From positions 186,001 to 250,000 of the forward strand of contig NZ_JAIWPE010000096.1 in NCBI RefSeq assembly GCF_021028955.1: a stretch of 64,000 nt of DNA, read 5' to 3'. Source of the stretch: Salipaludibacillus sp. CUR1. GTDB lineage: Bacteria > Bacillota > Bacilli > Bacillales > Salisediminibacteriaceae. The position numbers were made by a program, and so were the translations under genes. Of this stretch, positions 17,138-26,806 are shown in pieces (position 1 is the first letter of the stretch; the number at the start of each line of letters is the position of its first letter). Under the pieces are notes generated by a model that searched no databases, was not told the origin of the DNA, and worked only from the letters and a program-made list of their open reading frames with translations.

Positions 17138-18034
17138 TCACGCCCTCGGATGGGCATTTCTGTAAACTTCCCGCAAACGGTCTTTTGTAACATGCGTGTA
17201 TATTTGTGTGGCAGAAAGATCACTGTGACCGAGAAGTTCCTGGACAGTCCTTAAATCAGCTCCCTCATTTAATAAATGCGTAGCAAATGTGTGACGGAGC
17301 ACATGAGGGCTTATACGTGACGAGACGGCTGCATCATCAACCAGTTTATTTAATATTTTCCTTATACTCCGATCGTTTAAACAACGCCCGCGGTAACTGA
17401 GAAAAATGGCCTGGGCAGGTTCTTTAGCAGCCTTTAACAGCTTTGGCCTGCTTTCAGTAAGATAAACGTGCAAAGCATCCATGGCATAACTGCCGATCGG
17501 CACATATCTTTCTTTTCTTCCTTTCCCTCTAACCAGAATCGTGCCCAGTTCTTTATCATAATCAGCCAGGTTTAATCCAGTGCATTCGCTCACTCTGATC
17601 CCTGTTCCGTAAAGAACCTCTACTAACGCGCGATTTCTGATGCCAAGGGGTGTCGTCGTATCAATTGAATCAAAAATAGACTGCATTTCATTCTCATAAA
17701 AAAAAGATGGCAGGCGTTTTTCAATTTTAGGTGTCGTTACCATCTGGAAAGGATTATCCTTCACCAAACCTTCCCTTGTAAGAAATGACCAGAATGACCT
17801 TAACGATGAAAGTTTTCTAGCTACCGTTGTCCGGGCATAGGAGGAGGAATGAAGTTCAGTTAAATACTCTCTGATATCTGCATACGAAACAGCAGCGATT
17901 GATTTTCTCAAATGCTGCTCTGAAAACTCACAGAAATCATGCAGGTCTTTTTTATAATTTTTAATCGTGTGAACCGATGCGCGTTTTTCAATTTGCAAGT
18001 ATTCTGTAAACAATCTGATCCATTGGTCGATCAT
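17138..18034 (-). CDS. xerC: Tyrosine recombinase XerC (CodV)
   Basis: 298 residues. N-terminal SAM-like domain (about 1-85). Catalytic residues sit in YGTGIRVSE (Arg), GKGRKERYVP (Lys), HVLRHTFATH (His and Arg), LLGHSDL (His) and ATQIYTHV (Tyr). With a XerD partner it resolves chromosome dimers at dif. It is the first gene of the codV-clpQ-clpY-codY group. The trmFO gene that precedes it in B. subtilis is absent; a hairpin and noncoding DNA occupy the gap to topA. Confidence 0.95.
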   Translation of the reverse strand: MIDQWIRLFTEYLQIEKRASVHTIKNYKKDLHDFCEFSEQHLRKSIAAVSYADIREYLTELHSSSYARTTVARKLSSLRSFWSFLTREGLVKDNPFQMVTTPKIEKRLPSFFYENEMQSIFDSIDTTTPLGIRNRALVEVLYGTGIRVSECTGLNLADYDKELGTILVRGKGRKERYVPIGSYAMDALHVYLTESRPKLLKAAKEPAQAIFLSYRGRCLNDRSIRKILNKLVDDAAVSSRISPHVLRHTFATHLLNEGADLRTVQELLGHSDLSATQIYTHVTKDRLREVYRNAHPRA

Positions 18035-18060
18035 TGGTCTTCACCTTTTTATTCAACTTT

Positions 18061-18097
18061 AAGAGCTACTAAATCTTATCACAGTTTAGTAGCTCTT
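18061..18097. other. Strong hairpin between topA and xerC
   Basis: A perfect 13-bp inverted repeat (18061-18073 and 18085-18097, loop of 11), 27 bases upstream of the xerC start and 119 bases after the topA stop. No U-run follows in either direction, so it may be a weak terminator for topA, a processing signal or a protein site. Confidence 0.5.
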
Positions 18098-18215
18098 TCA
18101 ATAAACTTTACTCTTTTTTCATACAATTCTGAATTGTTGCCAATATACATCCAATTTTTTAGGCCAGGTAATGTTTTATGCCAGCAGATTTATTTTTAGA
18201 GCGCGAAAAACCTGC

Positions 18216-20288
18216 CTAATTTCTTTCTTCTTTATAGTCGCACTCAGTACACTGCACGTGAATGCCTTTTTTGGATTTTTTCTCCACAAGAAGATTTTCA
18301 CATTTCGGGCACGGGCGGGCGATTGGTTTATCCCAGGAGATAAAATCACATTCAGGATAGCGGTCACACCCGTAAAACAGCCGCCTCTTTTTACTTTTAC
18401 GTTCGACGATATTGCCTTCTTTACACTTTGGACAGTTGACACCAATTTCTTTCATTATGGCCTTTGTATTACGGCAATTAGGAAAATTAGAACAAGCCAT
18501 AAACTTACCGTAACGTCCCATTTTAAACACCATTTCATGGCCGCACTTCTCGCAGTCTTCCCCTGCCGGTTCGTCTTTAATTTCCACTTCTTCCATTTCT
18601 TCTTCAGCGGTTTTCAGACGTTTTTCAAAATCATTGTAGAACCGGTCGATAATTTGAACCCAGTCCTGCTCGCCTTCTTCAACGGAATCAAGGCTCGATT
18701 CCATTTCCGCAGTAAATTCCACATTAAGTATCTCCGGAAAAAATTCTTCAATTAATTCCAGTACAATCTCACCCAGTTCTGTCGGTATAAAACGTTTGTC
18801 TTCGAGAGCAACGTAACCGCGCCGCTGAATAGTATCCAAAGTAGGTGCATAAGTGGAAGGGCGGCCTATACCGAGCTCTTCCATCGTTCTTACCAGCCTG
18901 GCCTCTGTGTAGCGCGGAGGCGGCTGTGTGAAGTGCTGGTTAGGTTCTATTTTTTCGGATATTGTGCTGTCTCCCTCTTCCATGGCAGGCAGAAGACGGT
19001 CCTTTTCTTCTTTACCTTCATCGTTTCCTTCAATGTAAACTTTCATAAAACCGGCAAATTTAAGTTTAGAGCCGTTGGCACGGAACATGACGCCATTATT
19101 GGTCAGGTCGACGGCCATCGTATCCATAACAGCAGGTGCCATCTGGCTGGCAACCATTCGCTCCCATATCAGCTTATACAGTCTGTACTGGTCTCTGCTT
19201 AAATAGGATTTTACAGCTTTAGGGTCTTTCATAACTGACGTCGGTCTTACAGCTTCATGCGCATCCTGAGAATTGGAGCTTTGTTTGGATTTGGATTTGG
19301 ATGTATTATGGTACTCCTTGCCGTAATGGGTTTCGATATAATCTTTCGCTTCATTCTTGGCAGTATCAGAAAGGCGCGTGGAATCTGTTCTCATATATGT
19401 GATCAGACCTACAGTTCCGGATTTACCAAGGTCAATCCCTTCATAAAGCTGCTGTGCCAGCATCATTGTCTTTTTAGCTCTGAAGTTGAGTTTCCTTGCT
19501 GCTTCCTGCTGAAGAGATGAAGTCGTAAAAGGGACAACCGGATTTCGTTTCCGCTCTGTCTTTTTTACTTTATCAATTTCAAACGTTTGTCCTTTAATTT
19601 GTTTAAGTACCTGATCAACATCCTCTTTCGTCTTTAAGTCTGTTTTCTTGCCATTTACAGACATAAACTTAGCTTCGAACGGCTGATCATCTTTTTTCAT
19701 TTTAGCTGTAACAGACCAGTATTCTTCGGGTTTAAATGCTTTAATTTCATTTTCCCTGTCAATGATCATTTTAACAGCAACAGATTGAACACGCCCTGCA
19801 CTGAGCCCTTTCTTAACTTTCTTCCACAGTAACGGACTGATGTTATAACCTACCAGCCGGTCAAGCACACGGCGGGCCTGCTGTGCGTCCACTAAATTTG
19901 TATTAATGGTTCTTGGGTGTTTAAACGAATCTTTAATTGCCTGTTTCGTAATTTCATTAAATACAACACGGCATTCAGAATTTTTATCAATATTTAAACT
20001 GTCTGCCAAATGCCAGGCTATTGCTTCCCCTTCTCTGTCGGGGTCAGCCGCCAGATATACTTTTTTAGCTTTTTTAGCTGCTTGTTTTAATTCTTTCAAA
20101 ATCGGGCCTTTCCCGCGAATAGTTATATACTTAGGTCTATAGTTTTGTTCCACGTCTACTCCCATCTGACTTTTCGGCAGGTCAATCACATGACCCATTG
20201 ACGCTTTAACGGAATATTTTTTACCTAAATATTTTCCAATTGTTTTTGCTTTAGCGGGAGATTCCACGATTACTAAGTAATCGGACAT
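18216..20288 (-). CDS. topA: DNA topoisomerase I
   Basis: 690 residues from ATG 20288, matching the usual Bacillus length; upstream in-frame ATGs would add a non-conserved leader. TOPRIM domain at the N-terminus ([10 protein letters not shown], then [12 protein letters not shown] at about 83-94). Catalytic Tyr298 lies in ITYMRTDST. Three C-terminal Cys4 zinc motifs are present: CEKC...CSNFPNC, CPKC...CDRYPEC and CPKC...CTEC. It relaxes negative supercoils. The nearest ribosome site, AAGGGG, is about 12 bases away, a little far. Confidence 0.97.
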   Translation of the reverse strand: MSDYLVIVESPAKAKTIGKYLGKKYSVKASMGHVIDLPKSQMGVDVEQNYRPKYITIRGKGPILKELKQAAKKAKKVYLAADPDREGEAIAWHLADSLNIDKNSECRVVFNEITKQAIKDSFKHPRTINTNLVDAQQARRVLDRLVGYNISPLLWKKVKKGLSAGRVQSVAVKMIIDRENEIKAFKPEEYWSVTAKMKKDDQPFEAKFMSVNGKKTDLKTKEDVDQVLKQIKGQTFEIDKVKKTERKRNPVVPFTTSSLQQEAARKLNFRAKKTMMLAQQLYEGIDLGKSGTVGLITYMRTDSTRLSDTAKNEAKDYIETHYGKEYHNTSKSKSKQSSNSQDAHEAVRPTSVMKDPKAVKSYLSRDQYRLYKLIWERMVASQMAPAVMDTMAVDLTNNGVMFRANGSKLKFAGFMKVYIEGNDEGKEEKDRLLPAMEEGDSTISEKIEPNQHFTQPPPRYTEARLVRTMEELGIGRPSTYAPTLDTIQRRGYVALEDKRFIPTELGEIVLELIEEFFPEILNVEFTAEMESSLDSVEEGEQDWVQIIDRFYNDFEKRLKTAEEEMEEVEIKDEPAGEDCEKCGHEMVFKMGRYGKFMACSNFPNCRNTKAIMKEIGVNCPKCKEGNIVERKSKKRRLFYGCDRYPECDFISWDKPIARPCPKCENLLVEKKSKKGIHVQCTECDYKEERN

Positions 20289-20393
20289 ACTACCGTTCAT
20301 CCCCTTCATGAGGTAAATTAAATCTTCCCTATTATTAAACACTATTTTGTGGTTTGTCAAACATTCTTTTTATTCGCACACTTTTGGTATTTA

Positions 20394-20422
20394 ATGTTAA
20401 ATGTTTTTCAATGATCTGTAAA
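20394..20422 (-). promoter_or_regulatory. Candidate topA promoter
   Basis: Minus-strand TTTACA (20417-20422) and TAACAT (20394-20399) with a 17-base spacer, about 105 bases before the topA start. Five and four of six consensus matches respectively. Confidence 0.45.
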
Positions 20423-20559
20423 GCCCGTCTAACAGGGGGTTTTTACTTAATTGATTTTATTATCACATTTCTGCTTTTTTAATATAAAAAGTTTTTTAAT
20501 TAGTTTGAAAGCACTTTCTACAGAATAACATAAGAATGAACAGAATACATACTGAGTGC

Positions 20560-21441
20560 TTAAATATACTCGTCTAAAATATCTTCAGGTTTAAGGATCG
20601 GTTTAGCTCCTTGCTGAATTAAGTAATTCGTTCCGGCAGATTCAGAGTTGGAGATTCTCCCAGGCAGAGCAAATACATCTCTTCCTTGCTGGATTGCGCA
20701 ATCCGCCGTAATCAGTGATCCGCTTTTTTGTTTTGCTTCTATTATAAATGAGGCTTGAGACAAACCGCTGATTATTCTGTTACGGGCCGGGAACTGCCAT
20801 CTGTTTGGTTTAACGTAGGGAGGATACTCCGTAAGAATTAACTGATTTTTTTCAAGTGTTTCTTTCAAGGTTTTTAAACTGGAGGGGTATAAATGATCGA
20901 CCCCGTATGCTAACACCGCGATAGTCAAGCCATTTTCCTTCAAAGCAAGATCGTGGGCCATTGAATCAATACCTAATGCCATCCCGCTTACAATGGTTAA
21001 AGGATATTTAATAACTTTTGTGAGCACAGAAGCCATTTCATTTATTGCATACTGGGAAGGATGCCTCGTTCCTATTACGCTGAGGCGTAAAGACGGGTGG
21101 AGAATGCGTGGGTCTCCCTTATAATAGAGAATCCAGGGCGGATCGTATATTTCTTTTAACAGGAAGGGGTATTTGGGATCATTAATATCTAAATAGCCGA
21201 TGCCCTTTTCGTAAAATTCATGTTTTAAATAATTTACTTGCACATTTGTTAAATTATCATATACCTCTGCTGCGAACTTACCTGTTTTTGGGAAAAGCCT
21301 TAAAAATTCTGTTTTGCCCATTTTATAAACGGCTTCTAAAGAAGCGTCTCTGTCTAAACACTTTTTTACGAGAGAATAACTACCGAAAGAAGAATAGTGG
21401 AGATGGAGGAGACGGTCAGAAAGACTTTGAGGAATAAACAA
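20560..21441 (-). CDS. dprA: DNA processing protein DprA (Smf)
   Basis: 293 residues, the Bacillus length without the C-terminal winged helix of Gram-negative DprA. The Rossmann-like core shows SVIGTRHPS, VSGMALGIDSMAH, LTEYPPYVKPNRWQFPARNRIISGLS and SGSLITA. DprA loads RecA onto incoming single-stranded DNA in transformation. The start is TTG 21441, preceded by AAAGGAA at about 8 bases; no in-frame ATG is near. It follows sucD, with its own 277-base upstream region containing the sucD terminator. Confidence 0.95.
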   Translation of the reverse strand: MFIPQSLSDRLLHLHYSSFGSYSLVKKCLDRDASLEAVYKMGKTEFLRLFPKTGKFAAEVYDNLTNVQVNYLKHEFYEKGIGYLDINDPKYPFLLKEIYDPPWILYYKGDPRILHPSLRLSVIGTRHPSQYAINEMASVLTKVIKYPLTIVSGMALGIDSMAHDLALKENGLTIAVLAYGVDHLYPSSLKTLKETLEKNQLILTEYPPYVKPNRWQFPARNRIISGLSQASFIIEAKQKSGSLITADCAIQQGRDVFALPGRISNSESAGTNYLIQQGAKPILKPEDILDEYI

Positions 21442-21668
21442 AAAGCATGTTCCTTTCTATATTTAGTTTTAAGTAAACTCAAATGGTTTTTATTGCTTGA
21501 TGTTTTATAAGAGGTTTTAAAATGAATGCGAATTTAAACACTTATGTGGTGATTGGAGCGGAAGGTGTTCTGGAACAAAAATCAGCAGTAAAGTTTAACA
21601 CATAGATCAATAGAGGGAAATATAAAGAAAAAATAATGAAGGAAAATGCAAAGAGGAAAGGTAGAAGA

Positions 21669-21700
21669 AAGTCTCAAAAGGTCCGTGCCTTTTGAGACTT
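21669..21700 (-). terminator. Intrinsic terminator of sucCD
   Basis: A 13-bp perfect stem (21669-21681 with 21688-21700, loop of 6) followed by TTCTTCT on the minus strand, 18 bases after the sucD stop. Confidence 0.8.
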
Positions 21701-21718
21701 CTTAAATCATTTAACTAT

Positions 21719-22627
21719 TTAAACTTCGTGTGTCACACATTTCTCAAGCAAGTCATTCTCTTTTAGAGCGGAAATTAGTGTTTCACCCATGACGGCAGGT
21801 GTTTCAGCTACTTTTACGCCTGCTGCATTTAATGTTTTGATCTTTTCATCCGCCGTACCTTTACCTCCGGAGATGATAGCGCCGGCATGGCCCATACGCT
21901 TTCCTGGAGGTGCTGTCTGTCCGCCGATAAAGCCGACAACAGGCTTGGTCATATTCTCTTTAATCCAGTCAGCAGCTTCCTCTTCAGCCGTACCTCCGAT
22001 TTCACCAATCATGATGACTGCATATGTGTCCGGATCTTCATTAAATTGCTTTAATACATCAATAAAATCTGTGCCGTTAACAGGGTCACCGCCGATTCCT
22101 ACTGCTGTGGACTGGCCGATTCCTTTTGTTGACAGCTGATGTACAGCCTCATAAGTGAGGGTACCGGAACGGGAGACTACCCCGACGTGGCCTTTCTTAT
22201 GGATATACCCAGGCATAATACCGATTTTACATTCTTCCGGTGTAATGACTCCCGGGCAGTTAGGACCGACAAGACGGGTCTTTTTCCCTTCCATGTACCG
22301 CTTTACTTTAATCATATCAACGACAGGAATACCTTCTGTAATAGTAATTACAAGATCTACTCCTGCATCCGTTGCTTCCATAATCGCATCGGCTGCAAAC
22401 GGTGGCGGAACATAGATTACTGAAGCATTCGCGCCTGTTTTCGCCACAGCTTCAGAAACAGTGTCAAATACAGGAATGCCTTCTACTTCTGTTCCACCTT
22501 TTCCAGGTGTGACGCCGCCTACAATTTTAGTGCCATATTCAACAGCTTGTTTTGTATGGAATAAACCCGTTGCGCCGGTAATTCCCTGAACAATGACTTT
22601 CGTATCTTTATTGATCAAGATGCTCAT
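21719..22627 (-). CDS. sucD: Succinate-CoA ligase (ADP-forming) subunit alpha
   Basis: 302 residues. The CoA-binding Rossmann domain begins [12 protein letters not shown]; the phospho-histidine is His247 in [10 protein letters not shown]. It forms a complex with SucC to convert succinyl-CoA to succinate with nucleotide phosphorylation in the TCA cycle. It follows sucC by 16 bases. AAGGCGGGA precedes the ATG. Confidence 0.97.
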   Translation of the reverse strand: MSILINKDTKVIVQGITGATGLFHTKQAVEYGTKIVGGVTPGKGGTEVEGIPVFDTVSEAVAKTGANASVIYVPPPFAADAIMEATDAGVDLVITITEGIPVVDMIKVKRYMEGKKTRLVGPNCPGVITPEECKIGIMPGYIHKKGHVGVVSRSGTLTYEAVHQLSTKGIGQSTAVGIGGDPVNGTDFIDVLKQFNEDPDTYAVIMIGEIGGTAEEEAADWIKENMTKPVVGFIGGQTAPPGKRMGHAGAIISGGKGTADEKIKTLNAAGVKVAETPAVMGETLISALKENDLLEKCVTHEV

Positions 22628-22643
22628 TCATATCCCGCCTTTC

Positions 22644-23813
22644 TTACGCTTTTACAAGTGAAACGATTTTTTCTGCTCCGTCAGCCATAGAATCAGCAGC
22701 AGTAATATTTAAACCGGATTCTTCAAGAATTTGTTTGCCCAGTTCCACATTTGTTCCTTCAAGGCGGACAACCAGAGGAATCTCCAGGCCGACTTGTTTA
22801 GTTGCTGCTACAACACCATCTGCTATTACGTCGCACTTCATAATTCCACCAAAGATATTCACGTAAATCCCTTTAACGTTTTTGTCAGATAAAATAATCT
22901 TAAATGCTTCAGTAACTTTTTCTTTTGTGGCGCCGCCCCCAACATCGAGGAAGTTTGCCGGATCACCTTTGTAATGCTTAATGATATCCATTGTAGACAT
23001 AGCGAGTCCTGCGCCATTAACCATACAACCGATATTTCCGTCAAGGGAAATATAACTTAAGTCATACTTAGATGCTTCAATTTCCTTTGGATCCTCTTCA
23101 TCAAGGTCACGGTATTCGATGATGTCTTTCTGTCTGAACAGAGCATTGGAATCGAAGTTCAGCTTGGCGTCAAGAGCCATAACTTTCCCGTCTCCAGTTG
23201 TTACAAGCGGGTTAATTTCCGCAATAGAGCAGTCTTTGTCGGCAAAAACTTTGTACAGCCCCATCATAAATTTAACAGCTTCTTTTAATAAGTCTTTTGG
23301 AATATTGATATTGAATGCCAGTCTTCTTGCCTGGTATGGCATTAACCCGGTAACAGGATCGATCACTTCTTTAAAAATTTTCTCAGGTGTCTCAGCTGCT
23401 ACTTCTTCAATTTCCGTTCCTCCCTCTTCAGAAGCCATCATTACAATACGGGAGGTCGCGCGGTCTACAACAAGGCCTACGTAATATTCCTGTTTAATAT
23501 CGCAGCCTTCTTCAATTAATAAACGTTTCACTTCTTTTCCTTCAGGGCCAGTCTGATGAGTGACAAGCGTCTTGCCTAAAATCTCATCAGCGTATGTACG
23601 AACCTCATCCAGGTTCTTTGCCACCTTTACTCCTCCGGCCTTTCCCCGACCACCTGCGTGGATTTGGGCCTTGACAACGTTTACATCTGTCCCTAAAGAT
23701 TTAGCTGCTTCTACAGCTTCATCAACTGAATAAGCAACCTTTCCATTGGGGACAGCAACGCCGTATTTTCTCAATAACTCTTTACCTTGATACTCATGGA
23801 TATTCATAGCCAT
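22644..23813 (-). CDS. sucC: Succinate-CoA ligase (ADP-forming) subunit beta
   Basis: 389 residues with an ATP-grasp fold. N-terminal [14 protein letters not shown], the [13 protein letters not shown] loop and [10 protein letters not shown] are typical. It binds nucleotide and succinate and works with SucD. The start at 23813 has AAGGAGG 6 bases upstream; an in-frame ATG two codons later gives the shorter MNIHEYQ form seen in B. subtilis. It is preceded by a 522-base noncoding region. Confidence 0.97.
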   Translation of the reverse strand: MAMNIHEYQGKELLRKYGVAVPNGKVAYSVDEAVEAAKSLGTDVNVVKAQIHAGGRGKAGGVKVAKNLDEVRTYADEILGKTLVTHQTGPEGKEVKRLLIEEGCDIKQEYYVGLVVDRATSRIVMMASEEGGTEIEEVAAETPEKIFKEVIDPVTGLMPYQARRLAFNINIPKDLLKEAVKFMMGLYKVFADKDCSIAEINPLVTTGDGKVMALDAKLNFDSNALFRQKDIIEYRDLDEEDPKEIEASKYDLSYISLDGNIGCMVNGAGLAMSTMDIIKHYKGDPANFLDVGGGATKEKVTEAFKIILSDKNVKGIYVNIFGGIMKCDVIADGVVAATKQVGLEIPLVVRLEGTNVELGKQILEESGLNITAADSMADGAEKIVSLVKA

Positions 23814-24335
23814 CCTCCTTACTGAGTCAAAATGATATCATTTTACCGCGCAGACATGTTCGCTACGCATTTCACAAACCCTTTTATTAGAATACAAAAT
23901 CTAGTAAAAGGAAAGTGAGAAAGACAGTTTTTATTTCCTTCGTCTTTTCACACAATATCTATTTTACTATACATTCCGACAATTTTGTGAATATTACACG
24001 TAAAAATTTAAATTTAATGTTAAAAACTCTGAATATATAAATATAACAACTAAAAGGTTCCGGTAATTTCATATTTTTCCAGACATAATTACCACCTGAA
24101 TGCGTGATAGCAGGGGGTGATTTGCCATCCATTTACTCGCTTTCCCCGGGCGAACCGCGAGCGTATTTTTGCGAATGAGGAGACTGAAGCGTTGCCCTCA
24201 GAAAGCGTCCGCCAGTAACGGATTCGAGTGATTACCTCAACTAACCAATAAATTAAAGTCTATAGAATATATAAAAATCATTTATTTCATCACAAATTCA
24301 GGTTACCAGAAAAAACCTGTATACAGGCACAGGTT
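23814..24335. other. Noncoding region upstream of sucC
   Basis: About 520 bases with no supportable gene. The sucC-proximal 280 bases are very AT-rich and must hold the sucC promoter, but I see no clear -35/-10 pair. A GC-rich block at 24134-24230 stands out from its surroundings. The far end holds the terminator of the SASP-like gene. Confidence 0.6.
24134..24230. repeat. GC-rich intergenic element, possible dispersed Bacillaceae repeat
   Basis: A block of much higher GC than the flanks. CGCTTTC (24138-24144) and GAAAGCG (24201-24207) form inverted ends, and ACTCG/CGAGT lie at the outer borders (24135-24139 and 24225-24229). Internally it contains CCCCGGGCGAACCGCGAGCG. It resembles short GC-rich elements ending in CTTTCCGCGGG that I recall from bacilli intergenic DNA. 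Only one such copy is seen in this window, so repeat status is inference. Confidence 0.4.
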
Positions 24336-24337
24336 TT
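24312..24337 (-). terminator. Intrinsic terminator of the SASP-like gene
   Basis: A 9-bp stem (24312-24320 with 24329-24337, loop of 8) rich in A on one side and followed by U residues on the minus strand. It overlaps the stop codon of the SASP-like gene. Confidence 0.75.
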
Positions 24338-24524
24338 ACCGGCGGCGCTCCTTTTTATCTTTACTCTTTTTCTTAAAGAGAAGTTTGGTTAATAAATGGA
24401 TATCCGCTTGCTTTTTCAACTGGTCCTGAGAGTAAAAAATACCGAACTCGTGTGCAATCTCTTCTCTGTAATGATCCAGATACTTGTCTATTTCAGGTAC
24501 AATTAACGGCGATTGTTTTTTCAT
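24336..24524 (-). CDS. Degenerate alpha/beta-type small acid-soluble spore protein homologue
   Basis: 62 residues. The first half aligns by eye with alpha/beta SASPs: SPLIVPEIDKYLDHYREEIAHEFGI against the usual pattern LVVP...LDQMK.EIA.EFGV, including the E-IA-x-EF spore-protease recognition pattern. The second half keeps only a trace (LLTKLLF for the usual TKRLV) and the Gly-rich GSVGG motif is missing. A basic tail follows (KKKSKDKKERRR). A clear AAGGAGGTC site 7 bases before the ATG shows it is a real gene. It lies 62 bases after ylqH and has its own terminator. DNA binding in the spore is inference. Confidence 0.6.
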   Translation of the reverse strand: MKKQSPLIVPEIDKYLDHYREEIAHEFGIFYSQDQLKKQADIHLLTKLLFKKKSKDKKERRR

Positions 24525-24586
24525 ATGCCATGACCTCCTTACAGAGTAGGATGACCAGTTAACGTCTTTCTCATGCGCCAGCCTTA

Positions 24587-24889
24587 TTACTTATCTGTCT
24601 TTTCACGATCTACATAATATATAAAGGCAAACACTTCAGCCACCACTTCATATAAACTTTCAGGAATTCGCTCATTTATTTCCAGTTGGGATAATAGAGC
24701 AACAAGAGAAGGGTCTTCCTGAACAGGTATACCGTTTTCTTCGGCCCGTTTAATAATTTCTTCAGCTGTATACCCTTTTCCTTTCGCTTTAATCTTCGGC
24801 GCTGAATCCTCTCTTTCATTGTATCCCATGGCTACAGCTCGTTTCTGCTTAAGCCTTGTGTGACCCGTTTTATAAAAGTCGTCAGTCAT
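24587..24889 (-). CDS. ylqH: FlhB C-terminal-domain-like protein YlqH
   Basis: 100 residues. It resembles the cytoplasmic C-terminal domain of the export switch protein FlhB: AVAMGYNEREDSAPKI.A.G in place of AVAL.Y....APKVVAKG, then AEEIIKRAEENGIPVQEDPSLVALLSQLEIN and PESLYEVVAEVFAFIY. There are no membrane helices, and the FlhB autocleavage NPTH motif is absent. It overlaps ylqG by 4 bases (ATGA). Its function is not established, although the pairing with ylqG is conserved in Bacillus. Confidence 0.85.
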   Translation of the reverse strand: MTDDFYKTGHTRLKQKRAVAMGYNEREDSAPKIKAKGKGYTAEEIIKRAEENGIPVQEDPSLVALLSQLEINERIPESLYEVVAEVFAFIYYVDREKTDK

Positions 24890-26631
24890 ATTTTAATATC
24901 CACCCCATTGTACCCGTACTCCAATGAATTAACATGCATAGCAGGAGTGCTCCTGTTCCCCTCTTTTTCTTTAGCCTTTTCCCATTTGATTACCGAGAGC
25001 TGATAATTATAAGATGCAAGCTTTTCTTTCAGTAATGGGAACCAGACGGTTTGTATCGAGGCTGGTTTTGAGCTTTCGTTATATACCGTTAAGGTCATGA
25101 TCCTGTTTTGTATTTGTACATCAATTAAAGTATCCCTCAACGTTTCCAATTCTAAATAAAACAGGATACGGCAGTGGGAATCGTCCACTGTTCCGTCATT
25201 CTTTTCTCTTCCTTGCCACTGCAAGGTCAAATCCGTATATTTTCCGGACAATTTAACAGGTATCTGAAACACAGTATGCTGAACAGGCCCTTGCTGGTCT
25301 GAAGAGAGAAGCTGATAAGCAGTGAGGCGCTGAAGCAGAAAATCCGCCTGCTCGCGGATCCCCTGCGGAAGACCGTGGCTCTGATTGAGAAACTGTATTA
25401 ATTTGGCTTTTAAAGTATTTAAACGCAGTTTTTCTTGATGGAGCTGCCCACTTCTTATATTATTTTCATGCTGCAGGCCGAGCTGGTCCAAAAACGCTTT
25501 TAAAGGATAGGGCGTTTTCCCTTCTTTCATTAGCATACCATTGCCTGAATGATTATCCCGGATTAACTGCCAGATGCCTTTTGTGCTGTCTTCAGGCTCA
25601 GAAGCCAGCCACTGGGACAGACTGGCGATAATAGAGCCGGCGGAAGCCTGAGGATTTATTAAAGTAAGAAGCTGGATGACAGACTGGAGCGGAGCGCCTC
25701 TCAGTGAATCAGTCAAGTAGGAAAACAAAAGTTTAGGATCCATATTTTTCAGAGGCAAAGCTGTTTGGCGGCTTTTCAATAAATCAGGCCATAATTCACC
25801 AGACATATTTTCATTTGCAGGATTGAAAACTGTGTCTTTAAAAGAGGTGAAAAACCGTATGGAAGAATCTATGCTGTTAATTAAACCAGTTTTTTTTAAA
25901 ACCTTAAAAGCCGCTTCCCGAAACTCTTCATCCTTGCCAGTTAAATGCTTAAAAATAACAAAAATATCAAGTTTTTCAAAGCCGCTAAAACGCCCGGATA
26001 TATTTGCAAGAATGTGTTGCAGGTGCTGTGCCCTGCTATCCGGTAATTTCTCCAAGGCTGAGGCGAGCTGAACCATCGTCTCTCCTGTTGATTTTCCTGA
26101 TTGAACGGAAGCCAATGCTTTAAAGGCTGTTCTGGTCAGCGGATATCCCCTTTGGATCATCATAGTGATAAGGTTCAAAGAATCATTTGAAGCTAAGGCA
26201 GACTCCTTAACTAACTGCGCCCCTTGCAATATATTGCTTCTGGTAAATGGCAAATTGACCCTGATGAGTTCCCGTATAATTTTTTCGTGAAGACCGTCTG
26301 TCGGAAGACCAAGCTGCTTCAGCACTGCGGGAACGTTTGTAACAGCAGCGGGGCTGCTGCCCGGCCTGTTCACAGGTACACTTTCCAGGACTTTTAATTG
26401 AGGGACCTTTTCACCTGATATTACTCTAAACCAGTATTTCTCACCTTTTTCAAGTCGTGCCTCGAGACGGGCTGATAAATTCATTGTCCCCATTTGAAGG
26501 CGGGCCAGCTGTCCAGGGTACAGTTCACTAATTCTCCCTTGGAAAACCTGCCCCTCTCTTAAGTTAAGGGTTTTAGCCTGTCCTGTATCCATTCCGCGAA
26601 TTAAATTATCCAGCATTGCTGCAGCAATCAT
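24886..26631 (-). CDS. ylqG: YlqG-like protein with FliK-like C-terminal region
   Basis: 581 residues. The N-terminus (about 20-85) has a small beta-rich stretch (GQVFQGRISELYPGQLARLQMG). A long alpha-helical middle has no motif I recognise. The C-terminus (about 455-580) resembles a FliK Flg_hook domain: LETLRDTLIDVQIQNRIMTLTVYNES, then PLLKEKLASYNYQLSVIKW, ending NGVDIKI. It sits between rnhB and ylqH, as ylqG does in B. subtilis. It has GGGAGGAGAA before its ATG and is translationally coupled to ylqH. Function unknown. Confidence 0.75.
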   Translation of the reverse strand: MIAAAMLDNLIRGMDTGQAKTLNLREGQVFQGRISELYPGQLARLQMGTMNLSARLEARLEKGEKYWFRVISGEKVPQLKVLESVPVNRPGSSPAAVTNVPAVLKQLGLPTDGLHEKIIRELIRVNLPFTRSNILQGAQLVKESALASNDSLNLITMMIQRGYPLTRTAFKALASVQSGKSTGETMVQLASALEKLPDSRAQHLQHILANISGRFSGFEKLDIFVIFKHLTGKDEEFREAAFKVLKKTGLINSIDSSIRFFTSFKDTVFNPANENMSGELWPDLLKSRQTALPLKNMDPKLLFSYLTDSLRGAPLQSVIQLLTLINPQASAGSIIASLSQWLASEPEDSTKGIWQLIRDNHSGNGMLMKEGKTPYPLKAFLDQLGLQHENNIRSGQLHQEKLRLNTLKAKLIQFLNQSHGLPQGIREQADFLLQRLTAYQLLSSDQQGPVQHTVFQIPVKLSGKYTDLTLQWQGREKNDGTVDDSHCRILFYLELETLRDTLIDVQIQNRIMTLTVYNESSKPASIQTVWFPLLKEKLASYNYQLSVIKWEKAKEKEGNRSTPAMHVNSLEYGYNGVDIKI

Positions 26632-26806
26632 AGATGTTCTCCTCCCGGGAACCTTTTATATCGTAAAAGCTTTAGTTAATCTGCCGGTCTTCGAACACGG
26701 CGAGGTCAGCTAATAGCAAAAGCGACTCTCGAGCATAATGCCAAACATGATTTTGCCGGGAGGTCTTTTTATTCAGTAAACAGCCAATATTAACAAAGCC
26801 ATTGAC

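Noticed and set aside
18171-18755. A long plus-strand frame (194 codons) antisense to topA.
   Set aside because: It lies opposite the well-supported zinc-finger end of topA, is Phe-rich as expected of a shadow frame, and has no ribosome site.
21522-21605. A 27-codon plus-strand frame in the dprA-sucD gap with an AGAGG-like site upstream.
   Set aside because: No similarity recognised, no terminator of its own, and the surrounding DNA is AT-rich; a chance frame is more likely.
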